Assembly (NCBI GenBank): GCA_001897375.1
Contig: MKSU01000028.1
Location: forward strand, 1 to 64,000
From: Sphingomonas sp. 67-36
GTDB lineage: Bacteria > Pseudomonadota > Alphaproteobacteria > Sphingomonadales > Sphingomonadaceae
Length of the DNA: 64,000 nucleotides
Direction: 5' to 3'
In this document: one piece after another, positions 33,710 through 43,387 of the stretch
How positions within the stretch are numbered: the first letter of the stretch is position 1
Layout of the letters: every line of letters begins with the position of its first letter
Notes under the pieces: generated by a model
What the model saw: only the letters and a program-made list of their open reading frames with translations
Databases searched by the model: none
What the model was told of the DNA's origin: nothing
Made by a program: the position numbers and the translations under genes

Positions 33710-36556
33710 TTGCGTTTCATGCCCATCAGCGCCGCCGCCATTGCGCTGGCGCTCGCCTCCCCCGCCGCCTTCGCGCAGGCCGACGCCGGCAAGGCCGCCC
33801 CGGTTTCCGAACTGGTCCGCGCGATCGACATTCCGTATCAGCAGTTCACGCTGAAAAACGGCCTGCGCGTGGTGGTCCACACCGATCGCAAGGCGCCGGT
33901 GGTGGCGGTCAGCATCTGGTACGACGTCGGATCGAAGCACGAGCCGAAGGGCAAGACCGGCTTCGCGCATCTCTTCGAGCATCTGATGTTCAACGGCAGC
34001 GAGAATGCGCCGGGCGATTTCTTCGAGCCGCTGAAACAGGCCGGCGCGACCGATCTCAACGGCACCACCTATTTCGACCGCACCAATTATTTCGAGACGG
34101 TGCCGAAATCGGCGCTGGACCGCGCGCTGTTCCTCGAAAGCGACCGGATGGGCTGGCTGACCGGGGCGATCACCCAAACGGTGCTCGATACGCAGCGCGG
34201 CGTCGTCCAGAACGAGAAGAGGCAGGGCGACAACCGCCCCTATGGCCTCGTCCGCTACAAATTGACCGAGGGGCTGTTCCCGGCGGACAATCCCTACGGC
34301 CATACCACGATCGGCTCGATGGCCGATCTCGACGCTGCCAGCCTCGCCGACGTGAAAGGCTGGTTCCACGATCATTACGGGCCGAACAACGCGGTGCTGG
34401 TCCTCGCCGGCGACATCGACGTGGCGACCGCCAGGCCGCTGGTCGAGAAATATTTCGGCGCGATCCCCGCCGGCCCGAAAAGCATGCTGCCGAAGGTCGA
34501 GGTGCCGACGCTTCCCGCGCCGAAATCGGAGACCATCAAGGATCGCGTCGCCGCGCCGCTGGTCATCAAGGCATGGGCGGTGCCCGGCCTGAACGACCCG
34601 GATTCCGTCCCGCTCGACGTGGCGGCTGCGGTGCTGGGCGGCCTCGCCAGCTCGCGGTTGCAGAACGTGCTGGTCAAGCAGGAGAAGCTCGCAGTCGACG
34701 TCGGTGCGGATTCGGATGCCTTCGCCCAGGTCGGCATGTTCACCGTCAACGCGATCGTCAGCCCCGGCGTCGATCCGGCATTGGTGGCGAAGCGGCTCGA
34801 CGAGATCGTGGCGGACCTCGCGAAGAACGGCCCCACCGCCGACGAGGTGCAGCGCGTGCTGACCACCGCCGTCTCGCAGCGCATCAGCGGGCTGGAGAAG
34901 GTCGGCGGCTTTGGCGGCAAGGCCGTGGCGCTGGCCGAGGGCGAACTCTATTCGGACGATCCGGGCTTCTACAAGAAGCAGCTCGCCGCGCTCGCCGCGC
35001 AGACGCCGCAAACGGTGCGCGAGGCGGCGCGCAAATGGCTCGAGCGCCCCGCCTATACGCTGACCGTGCTGCCCGGCGAACGCGACCGTTATGCCGAAGC
35101 GGAGGCGAAAGCGCCGCCGCCCGTCGCGGCCGCGGCCACGCCGCCGATCAAGGTCAAGGGCACGCGCGGCCCGATCCCGCCGGCCGGCGCGGTGGCCGAC
35201 CTCGCCTTCCCCAGGGTAGAGCGCACGCGGCTCGCCAACGGTATCGAACTGATCTACGCCAACCGCACCACCGTGCCGATCACGCGCGGCGTGCTGAGCT
35301 TCGACGCGGGCACCGCCGCCGATGTCGCCGACAAGCTCGGCACCCAGACGCTGACGCTGGCGATGATCGACGAGGGCACCAGGGCGCTCGATTCAATCCA
35401 TCTCGCCGAGGCGAAGGAGCGGCTCGGGCTGGATATCTCGACCGGTTCGTCGGCGGATCGCACGACACTCAGCTTCCGCGCGCCGAGCGCCAACCTCGTC
35501 CCGGCGGTGGCGCTGTGGGCGGATATCGCCCGCGCGCCTACCTTCCCCGAAAGCGAGCTGCCGCGCGTCAAGGGCCAGCTCCTCGCCGGCATCGCGCAGG
35601 AGCTGACCGATCCCGCCGGCCTCACCCGCCGCGTGCTGCCACCAATCCTCTACGGCGCGGGCAACCCTTATGCGAAGGGGCGCGGCAGCGGCGACGCCAA
35701 GGCGGTCGCGGCGCTGACCCGCGCCGACCTCACCACCTTCCGCCAGGCGTGGCTGCGCCCGGACAAGGCGAAGATCTTCGTCGTCAGCGATCGCCCGCTC
35801 GCGGAGGTGAAAGCGGTGCTCGATCACGCCTTCGGCGACTGGCGGATGGACGGCGCGGGCGGCGAGAAGCTGTTCCGCGAGGATCGCAGCTTGCCCGCGG
35901 CGCGGATCATCCTGATCGACCGGCCGGATTCGCCGCAATCGCTGGTAACCGGCGGGCTTCGCACCGGTCTGCGCGGCACCGACGACCTGCTCCCCGCGAT
36001 CACCATGAACGACGCGCTGGGCGGCGATTTCCTCGGCCGGCTCAACATGGACCTGCGCGAGGACAAGCACTGGTCCTATGGCGTCTCGGGCAATTTCATG
36101 CGCAACGCCTTCGCCGCGCCCTATGTCATCAGCGCGCCGGTGCAGGCGGACAAGACCGGTGCGTCGATCGCCGCGCTGCGCGCCGACCTTTCCGCCTTCG
36201 TCACCACGAAGCCGCTGACGAAGGGCGAGTTCGATCGCACCATCGCCGACGCGACTCGCTCGCTCGCCGGCAATTTCGAGACGTCGGGCGCGGTGCTCGG
36301 CGCGATGCAGGCGAACGACCTCTATCGCCGGCCGGACGATTATTACGCGACGATCACGCAGAAATATCGCGCGCTGACCCGTGACGAACTCGACGCTACG
36401 GCAAAGCGGGTGATCGCGCCCGATCGCTTCGTCTGGGTCGTGGCGGGCGACGCGAAGATCGTGCGCCCGCAGCTTGACTCGCTCGGCCTGCCGGTCGAGG
36501 TCATCACCGCAACGTCCATCACGGACGCAAAGCAGGAGAGCGCCAATGGCCGTTGA
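33710..36556 (+). CDS. M16 family zinc metallopeptidase, secreted, two-domain
   Basis: This 948-residue protein has a signal peptide (ISAAAIALALASPAAFA) and two M16 peptidase halves. The first half carries the inverted zinc motif HLFEH (87-91) and a downstream Glu in the RGVVQNEKRQGDNRPYG region. The second half, from about residue 500, lacks HxxEH and would be the regulatory half. Such proteins degrade peptides in the periplasm. The TTG at 33710 is favoured, with AGGAG seven bases upstream, over the ATG at 33719. Its stop overlaps the next small gene. Confidence 0.9.
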   Translation: MRFMPISAAAIALALASPAAFAQADAGKAAPVSELVRAIDIPYQQFTLKNGLRVVVHTDRKAPVVAVSIWYDVGSKHEPKGKTGFAHLFEHLMFNGSENAPGDFFEPLKQAGATDLNGTTYFDRTNYFETVPKSALDRALFLESDRMGWLTGAITQTVLDTQRGVVQNEKRQGDNRPYGLVRYKLTEGLFPADNPYGHTTIGSMADLDAASLADVKGWFHDHYGPNNAVLVLAGDIDVATARPLVEKYFGAIPAGPKSMLPKVEVPTLPAPKSETIKDRVAAPLVIKAWAVPGLNDPDSVPLDVAAAVLGGLASSRLQNVLVKQEKLAVDVGADSDAFAQVGMFTVNAIVSPGVDPALVAKRLDEIVADLAKNGPTADEVQRVLTTAVSQRISGLEKVGGFGGKAVALAEGELYSDDPGFYKKQLAALAAQTPQTVREAARKWLERPAYTLTVLPGERDRYAEAEAKAPPPVAAAATPPIKVKGTRGPIPPAGAVADLAFPRVERTRLANGIELIYANRTTVPITRGVLSFDAGTAADVADKLGTQTLTLAMIDEGTRALDSIHLAEAKERLGLDISTGSSADRTTLSFRAPSANLVPAVALWADIARAPTFPESELPRVKGQLLAGIAQELTDPAGLTRRVLPPILYGAGNPYAKGRGSGDAKAVAALTRADLTTFRQAWLRPDKAKIFVVSDRPLAEVKAVLDHAFGDWRMDGAGGEKLFREDRSLPAARIILIDRPDSPQSLVTGGLRTGLRGTDDLLPAITMNDALGGDFLGRLNMDLREDKHWSYGVSGNFMRNAFAAPYVISAPVQADKTGASIAALRADLSAFVTTKPLTKGEFDRTIADATRSLAGNFETSGAVLGAMQANDLYRRPDDYYATITQKYRALTRDELDATAKRVIAPDRFVWVVAGDAKIVRPQLDSLGLPVEVITATSITDAKQESANGR

Positions 36557-36842
36557 TGGCACCTACGACGTCACCGTGAAATCGCCGCTGGGCGACCAGA
36601 AGACCACCCTCACCGTCAAGAGCGACGGCGCGACCTTCACCGGCACCGCCGCCGGGGCGATGGGGTCGACCGATGTCTCTGGAGAAGTGGACGGCAACAC
36701 CCTCACCTGGAAGCAGCAGATGACCGTGCCGATGCCGATGACGCTGGACATGAAGGCGACGATCGATGGCGACACGCTGACCGGCACCGTCGGGGCTGGG
36801 GCGTTCGGGAGCTTCCCGATGAACGGAACGCGATCGGCGTAA
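36546..36842 (+). CDS. 98-residue conserved hypothetical beta protein
   Basis: The protein is built of repeated short beta strands: YDVTVKSPLGDQKTTLTVKS, FTGTAAGAMGSTDVSGEVDG, MTLDMKATIDGDTLTGTVGA and FPMNGTRS. It has no signal peptide. The ATG at 36546 overlaps the end of the M16 protease gene by 11 bases, implying co-translation. The fold resembles a small lipocalin or calycin-like barrel by pattern, but no function is known. Confidence 0.75.
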   Translation: MAVDGTYDVTVKSPLGDQKTTLTVKSDGATFTGTAAGAMGSTDVSGEVDGNTLTWKQQMTVPMPMTLDMKATIDGDTLTGTVGAGAFGSFPMNGTRSA

Positions 36843-37014
36843 AGCGCCGGGCGGGCCGGCGGTCGCGCGGGAATCGCCGATCGCGGATCGGCGTCCTCGC
36901 GCGGCGCCGGCCGCTGATCGGCCCCGCCGCTCGTCACGTCGAATTTCGCGCGGCCTCGACGCGGCTTCCGATATCTTCCATGCGGGCGGCGACGCTTCGA
37001 CAAGGGAAATGACG

Positions 37015-37770
37015 ATGGAGCCATGCAGGCTGTGCCAGGCGGAAGCCGAGGAAATATTCCGACTGCCGATTCTCGGCAAATATGACGTGCGCTATTTCCG
37101 CTGCTCCGATTGCGGATCCATCGAGACTGAAAAGCCCTATTGGCTGAACGAGGTTTACACCGATCCGATCCAGCCGGAGGATCGTGAATATCTCAGGCGG
37201 AACATCTGGATCTTCGACAACGTCATGCTGTTGCTCGACGTGCTCAAAATACCGGCCGACGCCGTTATCCTCGATTTCGGCGGCGGGCTGGGGATAGTGC
37301 CGCGTCTGCTGCGCGAACACGGGCGGAACGCCTATAATTTCGACGCCTATGCGGTCTCCCCCTTTCGCGACGTGACGTGGAATGGCGACAAGCCCACGAT
37401 GGTCATCAATGCCGAATTGTTCGAGCACCTGCCCGAACCCGCGCAGGACATCGAGGGGATTTTCCGCGACACCCCCGATTTCGTCTACACCCGCACCTGG
37501 CGCTATCGCGGCGAGAAGCCGGACTGGCCCTATTTCGGGCCGGAACATGGCGCGCATGTCTTCTTCTATACCGATCGCGCGATGGAAAAGATCGCGGAGC
37601 GCTTCGGCTACCACGTCTTCATGCCAAACGAACTCGATACGCTTTTCGCGCGTCGCCCGCTGACCGGCCTTCAACGGCGGCTGATCGGAGCAGCATTCAA
37701 CAACAAGATACCGCGCCGGGTGATCCGTAAGGGATTGAAGGGAGCGCGCAGGCTGGTTCCATCGCTTTAG
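37015..37770 (+). CDS. class I SAM methyltransferase with zinc-binding N-terminus
   Basis: This protein of about 251 residues starts with a Cys-pair module (CRLCQAEAEE, FRCSDCG) that probably binds zinc. A Rossmann methyltransferase domain with VILDFGGGLGIVPRLL at the SAM site follows, then INAELFEHLPEPAQDIEGIF. The layout matches type-12 methyltransferases that act on sugars or other small molecules. The ATG at 37015 has AAGGGA eight bases upstream; 37009 is the alternative. No neighbour indicates a substrate. Confidence 0.8.
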   Translation: MEPCRLCQAEAEEIFRLPILGKYDVRYFRCSDCGSIETEKPYWLNEVYTDPIQPEDREYLRRNIWIFDNVMLLLDVLKIPADAVILDFGGGLGIVPRLLREHGRNAYNFDAYAVSPFRDVTWNGDKPTMVINAELFEHLPEPAQDIEGIFRDTPDFVYTRTWRYRGEKPDWPYFGPEHGAHVFFYTDRAMEKIAERFGYHVFMPNELDTLFARRPLTGLQRRLIGAAFNNKIPRRVIRKGLKGARRLVPSL

Positions 37771-37796
37771 GGCCCGGCGACCTGTCGCTCCTGGAT

Positions 37797-37825
37797 CGTC
37801 ATGCCCGATCCAATCGGGCATGACG
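37797..37825. terminator. 13-bp perfect hairpin between convergent genes
   Basis: CGTCATGCCCGAT-cca-ATCGGGCATGACG lies 27 bases past the methyltransferase stop and 37 bases before the purK stop. Neither side has a run of T, but the strong stem between convergent genes fits a bidirectional terminator. Confidence 0.55.
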
Positions 37826-37861
37826 GCAAAATACGCCCGGTCCCTTCGCTTCGGTCCGCCG

Positions 37862-38929
37862 TTACCGCCTCAACCGCGTCACATGCCCCATCTTGCGCCC
37901 CGGCCGCGCCTCGCGCTTGCCATAGAGGTGGAGGTGCGCGCCCGGCTCGGCCAGCACCTCGGGCCAGCGTTCCCACGCATCGCCGATCAGGTTCTCCATC
38001 TCGATCCACGGCGCGGTCAGCCCCGTGTCGCCGAGCGGCAGGCCGCAGATCGCACGGATATGGTTCTCGAATTGCGAGGTGACGGCGCCCTCGATCGTCC
38101 AGTGGCCGGAATTGTGGACGCGCGGCGCCATCTCGTTGAACACCGGGCCGTCGGCGGTGGCGAAATACTCGCAGGTCAGCACGCCGACGTGACCCAATGT
38201 CTCGGCGATCCGTCCGGTCAGCGCCGCCGCTTCGGTCCATTGCGCCGCCACTTCCGCCGGCGCGGGCAAGGTCGAGCGCGCGAGGATACCGTCCTCATGC
38301 ACGTTCCACGGCGGCGGATAGCTCACCATCGCGCCATCGGCCCCGCGCACCAGCACGATCGAGAATTCATGGTCGAAGGCGACGAACGCCTCCAGCACCG
38401 CGGGGCCGCCGATCGCCTCCCACGCCGCATCGGCATCGGCCGGCGACTGGAGCCGCGCCTGCCCCTTGCCGTCATAGCCCATGCGCGTCGTCTTGAGCAC
38501 GGCGGGCGTGCCGACCTCGGCGATCGCGGCGTCCAGCTCCGCGCGGCTGCCCACCGCCGCAAAGGCCGCCGGGCGGCCGCCCAGCCTCGCGACGAAGCTC
38601 TTTTCCGCGATCCGCTCCTGCGCGACGCGCAGCGAGGCGGGCGAGGGATGCACCGGCACCTTCTCCGCCAGCCATTCGACCGGCTCGACCGCGATATTCT
38701 CGAACTCGTAGGTCACCACGTCGCATTGCGCGGCGAAATCGGCCAGCACGATGCGGTTGTGGTAATCGGCACGGGTCAGCGAGGAGGCTGTCTGCGCCGC
38801 GACGCTCTCCCGATCCGGCGCGAGGACGTGGGTGCGATAGCCAAGCTCGGCCGCTGCCGACGCCAGCATCCGCCCGAGCTGCCCGCCGCCCAGGATGCCG
38901 ATGGTGGCGCCGGGGGGCAAAGTCCTCAT
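37862..38929 (-). CDS. purK: N5-carboxyaminoimidazole ribonucleotide synthase PurK
   Basis: The 355-residue enzyme has an N-terminal [17 protein letters not shown] nucleotide-binding segment and an ATP-grasp domain ([35 protein letters not shown]). The metal-binding region is [18 protein letters not shown]. It makes N5-CAIR from AIR, bicarbonate and ATP in purine synthesis. The ATG at 38929 overlaps the purE stop, the usual purEK operon. Confidence 0.95.
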   Translation of the reverse strand: MRTLPPGATIGILGGGQLGRMLASAAAELGYRTHVLAPDRESVAAQTASSLTRADYHNRIVLADFAAQCDVVTYEFENIAVEPVEWLAEKVPVHPSPASLRVAQERIAEKSFVARLGGRPAAFAAVGSRAELDAAIAEVGTPAVLKTTRMGYDGKGQARLQSPADADAAWEAIGGPAVLEAFVAFDHEFSIVLVRGADGAMVSYPPPWNVHEDGILARSTLPAPAEVAAQWTEAAALTGRIAETLGHVGVLTCEYFATADGPVFNEMAPRVHNSGHWTIEGAVTSQFENHIRAICGLPLGDTGLTAPWIEMENLIGDAWERWPEVLAEPGAHLHLYGKREARPGRKMGHVTRLRR

Positions 38930-39402
38930 TGCGGCGCGTCGGCCACGCCGTCGGTCTGCGCCTGCCGCCACGCCTTTAGCCGCGCCTCCAGCCCGGCGTC
39001 GCCGAGCGCGAGGATCGCGGCGGCGAGCAGCCCCGCATTGGTCGCCCCCGCCTTGCCGATCGCGAGCGTGCCGACCGGGATACCGCCCGGCATCTGCACG
39101 ATCGACAGCAGGCTATCCATGCCCTTCAGCGCCTTGGATTCGACCGGCACGCCGAGCACCGGCAGATGCGTCATCGACGCCGCCATGCCCGGCAGATGCG
39201 CCGCCCCGCCCGCACCGGCGATGATGACGCGGATGCCGCGCGCCGCCGCGCCGCTGGCGTAATCATAGAGCCGCTGCGGCGTGCGATGCGCGGAAACGAC
39301 GCGGGTCTCGTGGCCGACGCCCAGCGCATCCAGCACATCCGCGGCGTGCCGCATCGTCTCCCAGTCGGAGGTGGAGCCCATGATGATGCCGACGTGCGCC
39401 AT
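38926..39402 (-). CDS. purE: N5-CAIR mutase PurE
   Basis: The 158-residue protein has the PurE class I pattern: [38 protein letters not shown] with the catalytic His, and [16 protein letters not shown]. It converts N5-CAIR to CAIR, the step after PurK. It is the first gene of the two-gene purine operon and overlaps purK by four bases. Confidence 0.96.
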   Translation of the reverse strand: MAHVGIIMGSTSDWETMRHAADVLDALGVGHETRVVSAHRTPQRLYDYASGAAARGIRVIIAGAGGAAHLPGMAASMTHLPVLGVPVESKALKGMDSLLSIVQMPGGIPVGTLAIGKAGATNAGLLAAAILALGDAGLEARLKAWRQAQTDGVADAPQ

Positions 39403-39411
39403 TGCGGGCGG

Positions 39412-40287
39412 TTAGCGATACGCGGGCGCGAGGGCAATGCCCCGTTTGCTGTGGCGCGGCTCCTTTGCGGGGACGAACATCGGCGCGATGACGGGCGCTG
39501 CGAAGCACATCGGGGTGGACAGGTCATACATCCCCCCTCGCACCCGGTCGTCCCGCGCGCCCCGCCCGGTCAGCGGCACGAACATCGTCCAGCCCAGCGA
39601 ACAGCGTGTCGTCACGCCGGGGGCGGCCTTGGTCAGCACGAGCAGTTGTTCGCTCGCCCATGTCGGGCCGATGGGCATCACCAGCCGCCCGCCCACCTTG
39701 AGCTGGTCCAGAAGCGGCTGCGGCACCTTGTCGCTGCCGGCGGCAACGATGATGGCGTCGAACGGAGCGCGCTCCGGCCAGCCGGCATAGCCGTCCCCCG
39801 CGCGCACTTCGACGTTGCCGAAACCGAGCTTCGCCAGCCGATCCCGCGCGGCGGCAGCGATGTCGGGGAGGATCTCGATCGAGGCGACATGATCCGCAAG
39901 GCGCCCCAGCACCGCGGCCTGATAGCCCGAGCCCGTGCCGACATCGAGGACGTTGGCGTGCAACGGCAATCGCGCGGCGGCGGTCATCACCGCCACCATC
40001 GAGGGCGCGGAAATCGTCTGCCCCTCACCGATCTGTTGCGACAGATCGGCGAATGCCTGCTTGCGCTCCGCGGTCGGCACGAACGCCTCGCGCGGCACCC
40101 TGGCCATTACGGCGAGCACGCGGGCCAGTTCGGCGTTGTCGGCATCGGGCGAGGCGCCGTGCACCGATGCCTTGATCCGCGCCACCATCGCCTTGCGCGC
40201 GCCGTCCCGCGAATACGCCGCCGCCGGGGGAACCAGCGAGACCGCGGTGAGGATCGCCAGCCACGAAAGGCGGGCGACCGGCGTCAT
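39412..40287 (-). CDS. pcm: protein-L-isoaspartate O-methyltransferase with signal peptide
   Basis: The 291-residue protein has an apparent signal peptide (LSWLAILTAVSLVPPAAA) and a PCMT domain. The domain shows VPREAFVP, IGEGQTISAPSMVAVMT, NVLDVGTGSGYQAAVLG at the SAM site, and GGRLVMPIGP. PCMT repairs isoaspartyl residues in damaged proteins. The cytoplasmic E. coli enzyme has 208 residues; this form is longer and apparently exported. SAM supply outside the cytoplasm is doubtful, so the hydrophobic start may be an anchor. Confidence 0.85.
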   Translation of the reverse strand: MTPVARLSWLAILTAVSLVPPAAAYSRDGARKAMVARIKASVHGASPDADNAELARVLAVMARVPREAFVPTAERKQAFADLSQQIGEGQTISAPSMVAVMTAAARLPLHANVLDVGTGSGYQAAVLGRLADHVASIEILPDIAAAARDRLAKLGFGNVEVRAGDGYAGWPERAPFDAIIVAAGSDKVPQPLLDQLKVGGRLVMPIGPTWASEQLLVLTKAAPGVTTRCSLGWTMFVPLTGRGARDDRVRGGMYDLSTPMCFAAPVIAPMFVPAKEPRHSKRGIALAPAYR

Positions 40288-40288
40288 C

Positions 40289-40975
40289 TCAGCGCTCGCT
40301 CAGGTAATAGCGATCGGTCGCATTCAGCGCGTCGTCCAGCTCATAGACGATCGGCTGGCCGGTCGGGATCTCCAGCCCGGTGATCTCGTCATCCGGGATA
40401 TCGCTGAGGTGCTTGACCAGGGCGCGCAGCGAATTGCCGTGGGCGGAGATCAGCACGCGCTGGCCGTCGCGCAAGGCAGGGGCAATGCGTTCCTCCCAAT
40501 AAGGCAGCACGCGCGCGATCGTGTCCTTGAGGCTCTCGGTCGCCGGCACGTCGATCCCGGCATAGCGGCGGTCGTTGGCGAGGTCATAAGGGCTGCCGGC
40601 CTCCAGCGGCGGCGGGGGGACGTCGAAGCTGCGGCGCCAGATATGCACCTGCGCGTCGCCGTGCTTCGCCGCCGTCTCCGCCTTGTCCAGCCCGGTCAGG
40701 CCGCCGTAATGCCGCTCGTTCAGCCGCCAGTTCTTTTCGGTCGGCAGCCACAGCCGCCCCATCGCCTCCAGCGCGATGTTGAGCGTCTTGATCGCGCGTG
40801 TCTGGAGCGAGGTGAAGGTCATGTCGAAATCGAGGCCCTTCGCGGCCATCAGCTCGCCGGCGGCGCGCGCCTCCGCGGCGCCCTTCTCGGTCACGTCGAC
40901 GTCCCACCAGCCGGTGAAGCGGTTCTCGAGGTTCCACGCCGACTGGCCGTGGCGGATCAGGACGAGGCGGGGCAT
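40289..40975 (-). CDS. gpmA: 2,3-bisphosphoglycerate-dependent phosphoglycerate mutase
   Basis: The 228-residue enzyme has the catalytic [20 protein letters not shown] segment with the phosphorylated His, [27 protein letters not shown] and [17 protein letters not shown]. It interconverts 2- and 3-phosphoglycerate in glycolysis. AAGGAG precedes the ATG at 40975. The gene is adjacent to pcm on the same strand. Confidence 0.95.
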   Translation of the reverse strand: MPRLVLIRHGQSAWNLENRFTGWWDVDVTEKGAAEARAAGELMAAKGLDFDMTFTSLQTRAIKTLNIALEAMGRLWLPTEKNWRLNERHYGGLTGLDKAETAAKHGDAQVHIWRRSFDVPPPPLEAGSPYDLANDRRYAGIDVPATESLKDTIARVLPYWEERIAPALRDGQRVLISAHGNSLRALVKHLSDIPDDEITGLEIPTGQPIVYELDDALNATDRYYLSER

Positions 40976-41046
40976 TGGCTCTCCTTGCGATGGCTGCGGC
41001 CGGTCTGTAGCGCTTTCCGCATATCCGGCAACCTTGGAGAGATGCG

Positions 41047-41775
41047 ATGGCGATCGTCCGGCAGACACTGGTTTACGACGGCCCCGGCGGCCCGTTCGAG
41101 GGCGTGATCGCCTATGAGGACGAGGTGGAGACGCCGCGCCCCGGCGTGCTCGTCATCCCCAACGTGCTCGGCCAGAAGGAGGCGGACAACGTCCATGCCG
41201 AGAATCTCGCCAAGCTCGGCTATGTCGGCTTCGCGTGCGACCTGTTCGGGCAGGGCCGGCGCAAGACGCGCGAATCGGACAATGCGTCCGAATATATGAA
41301 CGAACTGAACGCCGACCGCGCGCTGTTGCGCGATCGGCTCGCCGCGTCGCTCGGCGTGCTCAAGGGCTTCGGCCATGTCGACGCGGCGAAGACGGCGGCG
41401 GTGGGCTATTGCTTCGGCGGCAAGTGCGCGCTGGATATGGCGCGCGCCGGGCTGGACGTGCTGGGCGTGGTGAGCTTCCACGGCGTCTATGACCGGCCCG
41501 ACTATGCCAGCGTCTCGCCGATCGCCGCGAAGGTGCTGGTCTGCCACGGCTGGGAGGACCCGATCGCCCCGCCCGACGCGATGGTCGCGCTGGGCAGGGA
41601 ACTGACCGAAGGCGGCGCGGACTGGCAGATTCACGCCTATGGCAATGCCGGCCATGCCTTCACCGATATCGAGCTGAAGGGGAAGATGCCGCATCCCGGC
41701 GTGACTTATGAGGAGCGGGCCGACCGGCGGAGCTGGAAGGCGATGCAGGATTTCCTCGCGGAGCTGTTCGTCTAG
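41047..41775 (+). CDS. dienelactone hydrolase family protein
   Basis: The 242-residue alpha/beta hydrolase has the Cys nucleophile motif [10 protein letters not shown], an Asp in [10 protein letters not shown] and a His in [10 protein letters not shown], the Cys-Asp-His triad of dienelactone hydrolases. Canonical members open dienelactone in chlorocatechol breakdown; most homologues have unknown esterase roles. There are no aromatic degradation genes nearby. The stop codon lies within the left arm of a 148-bp inverted-repeat element. Confidence 0.88.
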   Translation: MAIVRQTLVYDGPGGPFEGVIAYEDEVETPRPGVLVIPNVLGQKEADNVHAENLAKLGYVGFACDLFGQGRRKTRESDNASEYMNELNADRALLRDRLAASLGVLKGFGHVDAAKTAAVGYCFGGKCALDMARAGLDVLGVVSFHGVYDRPDYASVSPIAAKVLVCHGWEDPIAPPDAMVALGRELTEGGADWQIHAYGNAGHAFTDIELKGKMPHPGVTYEERADRRSWKAMQDFLAELFV

Positions 41776-41919
41776 GGCGGATCGCCATTCAGTTCTGGCG
41801 GGCTGCAAATGGCGCTTTTGCGTGCTTCCGGTGCTCACGGACCCGTAGTCCGCTGCGCGCCGGGTCACGCAAAACCACCATTTTCGCCGCGCCATCTCCT
41901 GAATGTCGATCCGCCCTAG
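41772..41919. repeat. 148-bp element with 21-bp terminal inverted repeats
   Basis: The left end (41772-41792, beginning CTAGGGCGGATCG) and right end (41899-41919, ending CGATCCGCCCTAG) are inverted copies with one mismatch. Inside are nested pairs TTTTGCGTG/CACGCAAAA and CGGAC-ccgta-GTCCG, so the RNA could fold as a long structured hairpin. There is no coding capacity. The form suits a MITE-like or dispersed regulatory repeat; a resemblance to repeats in other sphingomonads is my recollection. Confidence 0.65.
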
Positions 41920-42055
41920 GCGAGGCAAAGCCCTCTCGCCCTTGGCGGGAACGGCGAAAAGTGCCCGAACGCAAAAGGCTGGCGGCCCGCTGGCGGCCGT
42001 GTAAAGGTGCGCGGCTGCGCGGGGGGCCGCGTCTTCCATAACCACGCGGGTGTGC

Positions 42056-43387
42056 ATGCAACGTTTCCTCATCGGCATCGCCGGCATCGTCGTGATCCTG
42101 CTGATCGCGTTCGCGCTGTCGGCGGACCGCCGCGCGATCCGCCCGCGCGTCGTCGGCGCGGCCTTTGCGCTTCAGGCGGGAATCGCGGTGCTGGTGCTCT
42201 ACGTGCCGTGGGGCCGCGACATGCTCTCGATCCTGTCGGGCGGCGTGGCGAGCCTGCTCTCCTATGCCAATGCCGGCACCGCCTTCCTGTTCGGCAAGCT
42301 GGCCGACGATCCGCTCGGCAAGAATTTCGCGATCCAGGCGCTGCCGGTGATCATCTTCTTCGCCGCGCTCGTCTCGATCCTTTATTATCTCGGCATCATG
42401 CAGCTCGTCGTGCGCTGGATCGGCGGCGCGATCGAGAAGGTGATCGGCACCAGCAAGGTGGAGAGCCTGTGCGCGGCGGCGAACATCTTCGTCGGCCAGT
42501 CCGAATCGCCGCTGGTCGTGCGCCCCTATCTCGCCGGGCTGACGCCGGCGCAGCTCTTCACCGTGATGACCAGCGGCATGGCCGGCGTCGCGGGGACGAT
42601 CCTCGCGGCCTATGCCTCGATGGGGATCAGGATCGAATATCTCCTCGCCGCCTCGTTCATGGCCGCGCCGGGCGGCATCCTGATGGCGAAGATCATCATG
42701 CCCGACCGCCCCGAACCGGCGGCGGGGGAACTGCCGCTCGGCGACATGAGCGAGGAGGATCGCCAGATCGCGCTCGCCGAGGCGCGGATCAGCGGCAGGG
42801 GCCCCGCCGCGCTGCTCCCCGAAGGCACGCCCGGCGAGCCGATGCCGCAGGCCACGCACGATGAGGAGAAACCCGCCAACATCATCATGGCCGCCGCGCA
42901 GGGCGCGCAGACCGGCGTCAGGCTGGCGGTGGCGGTCGGCGCGATGGTGCTGGCGTTCGTCGCGCTGGTCGCGCTCGCCAACGGCATCCTCGGCGGCATC
43001 GGGGCCTGGTTCGGCCTGCCGGGGCTGAGCTTCCAGGGGCTGCTCGGCTATGTCTTCGCGCCGGTGATGTTCCTGCTCAACGTGCCGTGGCACGAGGCGG
43101 GGATCGCGGGCGGCCTGTTCGGGCAGAAGATCGTGCTCAACGAGTTCGTCGCCTATATCTCGCTCGGCGAGCAGCAGGCGCAGCTGAGCCAGCGCACCGT
43201 GGCGATCGTCACCTTCGCGCTGTGCGGATTCGCCAATTTCTCCTCGATCGCGATCCAGATGGCGGTGACCGGCAGCCTCGCGCCCAACCAGCGCCCGATG
43301 ATCGCCAAGCTGGGCATCCGCGCGCTGCTGGCCGGCAGCCTCGCCAACCTGATGTCGGCGGCGCTCGCCGGGCTGCTTATCGGCTAG
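42056..43387 (+). CDS. concentrative nucleoside transporter (NupC/CNT family)
   Basis: This membrane protein of about 443 residues has the CNT features: GKLADDPLGKNFAIQALPVI, ESLCAAANIFVGQSESPLVV with the nucleoside-binding region, TSGMAGVAGTILAAYASMGI, and in the second half GQKIVLNEFVAYISLGEQQ and FALCGFANFSSIAIQMAVTG. It imports nucleosides with a cation gradient. A GTG at 42050 is an alternative start. The last 11 bases overlap the end of the opposing phosphoesterase gene. Confidence 0.9.
   Translation: MQRFLIGIAGIVVILLIAFALSADRRAIRPRVVGAAFALQAGIAVLVLYVPWGRDMLSILSGGVASLLSYANAGTAFLFGKLADDPLGKNFAIQALPVIIFFAALVSILYYLGIMQLVVRWIGGAIEKVIGTSKVESLCAAANIFVGQSESPLVVRPYLAGLTPAQLFTVMTSGMAGVAGTILAAYASMGIRIEYLLAASFMAAPGGILMAKIIMPDRPEPAAGELPLGDMSEEDRQIALAEARISGRGPAALLPEGTPGEPMPQATHDEEKPANIIMAAAQGAQTGVRLAVAVGAMVLAFVALVALANGILGGIGAWFGLPGLSFQGLLGYVFAPVMFLLNVPWHEAGIAGGLFGQKIVLNEFVAYISLGEQQAQLSQRTVAIVTFALCGFANFSSIAIQMAVTGSLAPNQRPMIAKLGIRALLAGSLANLMSAALAGLLIG

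Noticed and set aside
33574-36384. 936-codon rightward frame overlapping the M16 protease
   Set aside because: It is an Arg/Pro/Ala-rich shadow; the M16 frame carries the HxxEH motif and a signal peptide.
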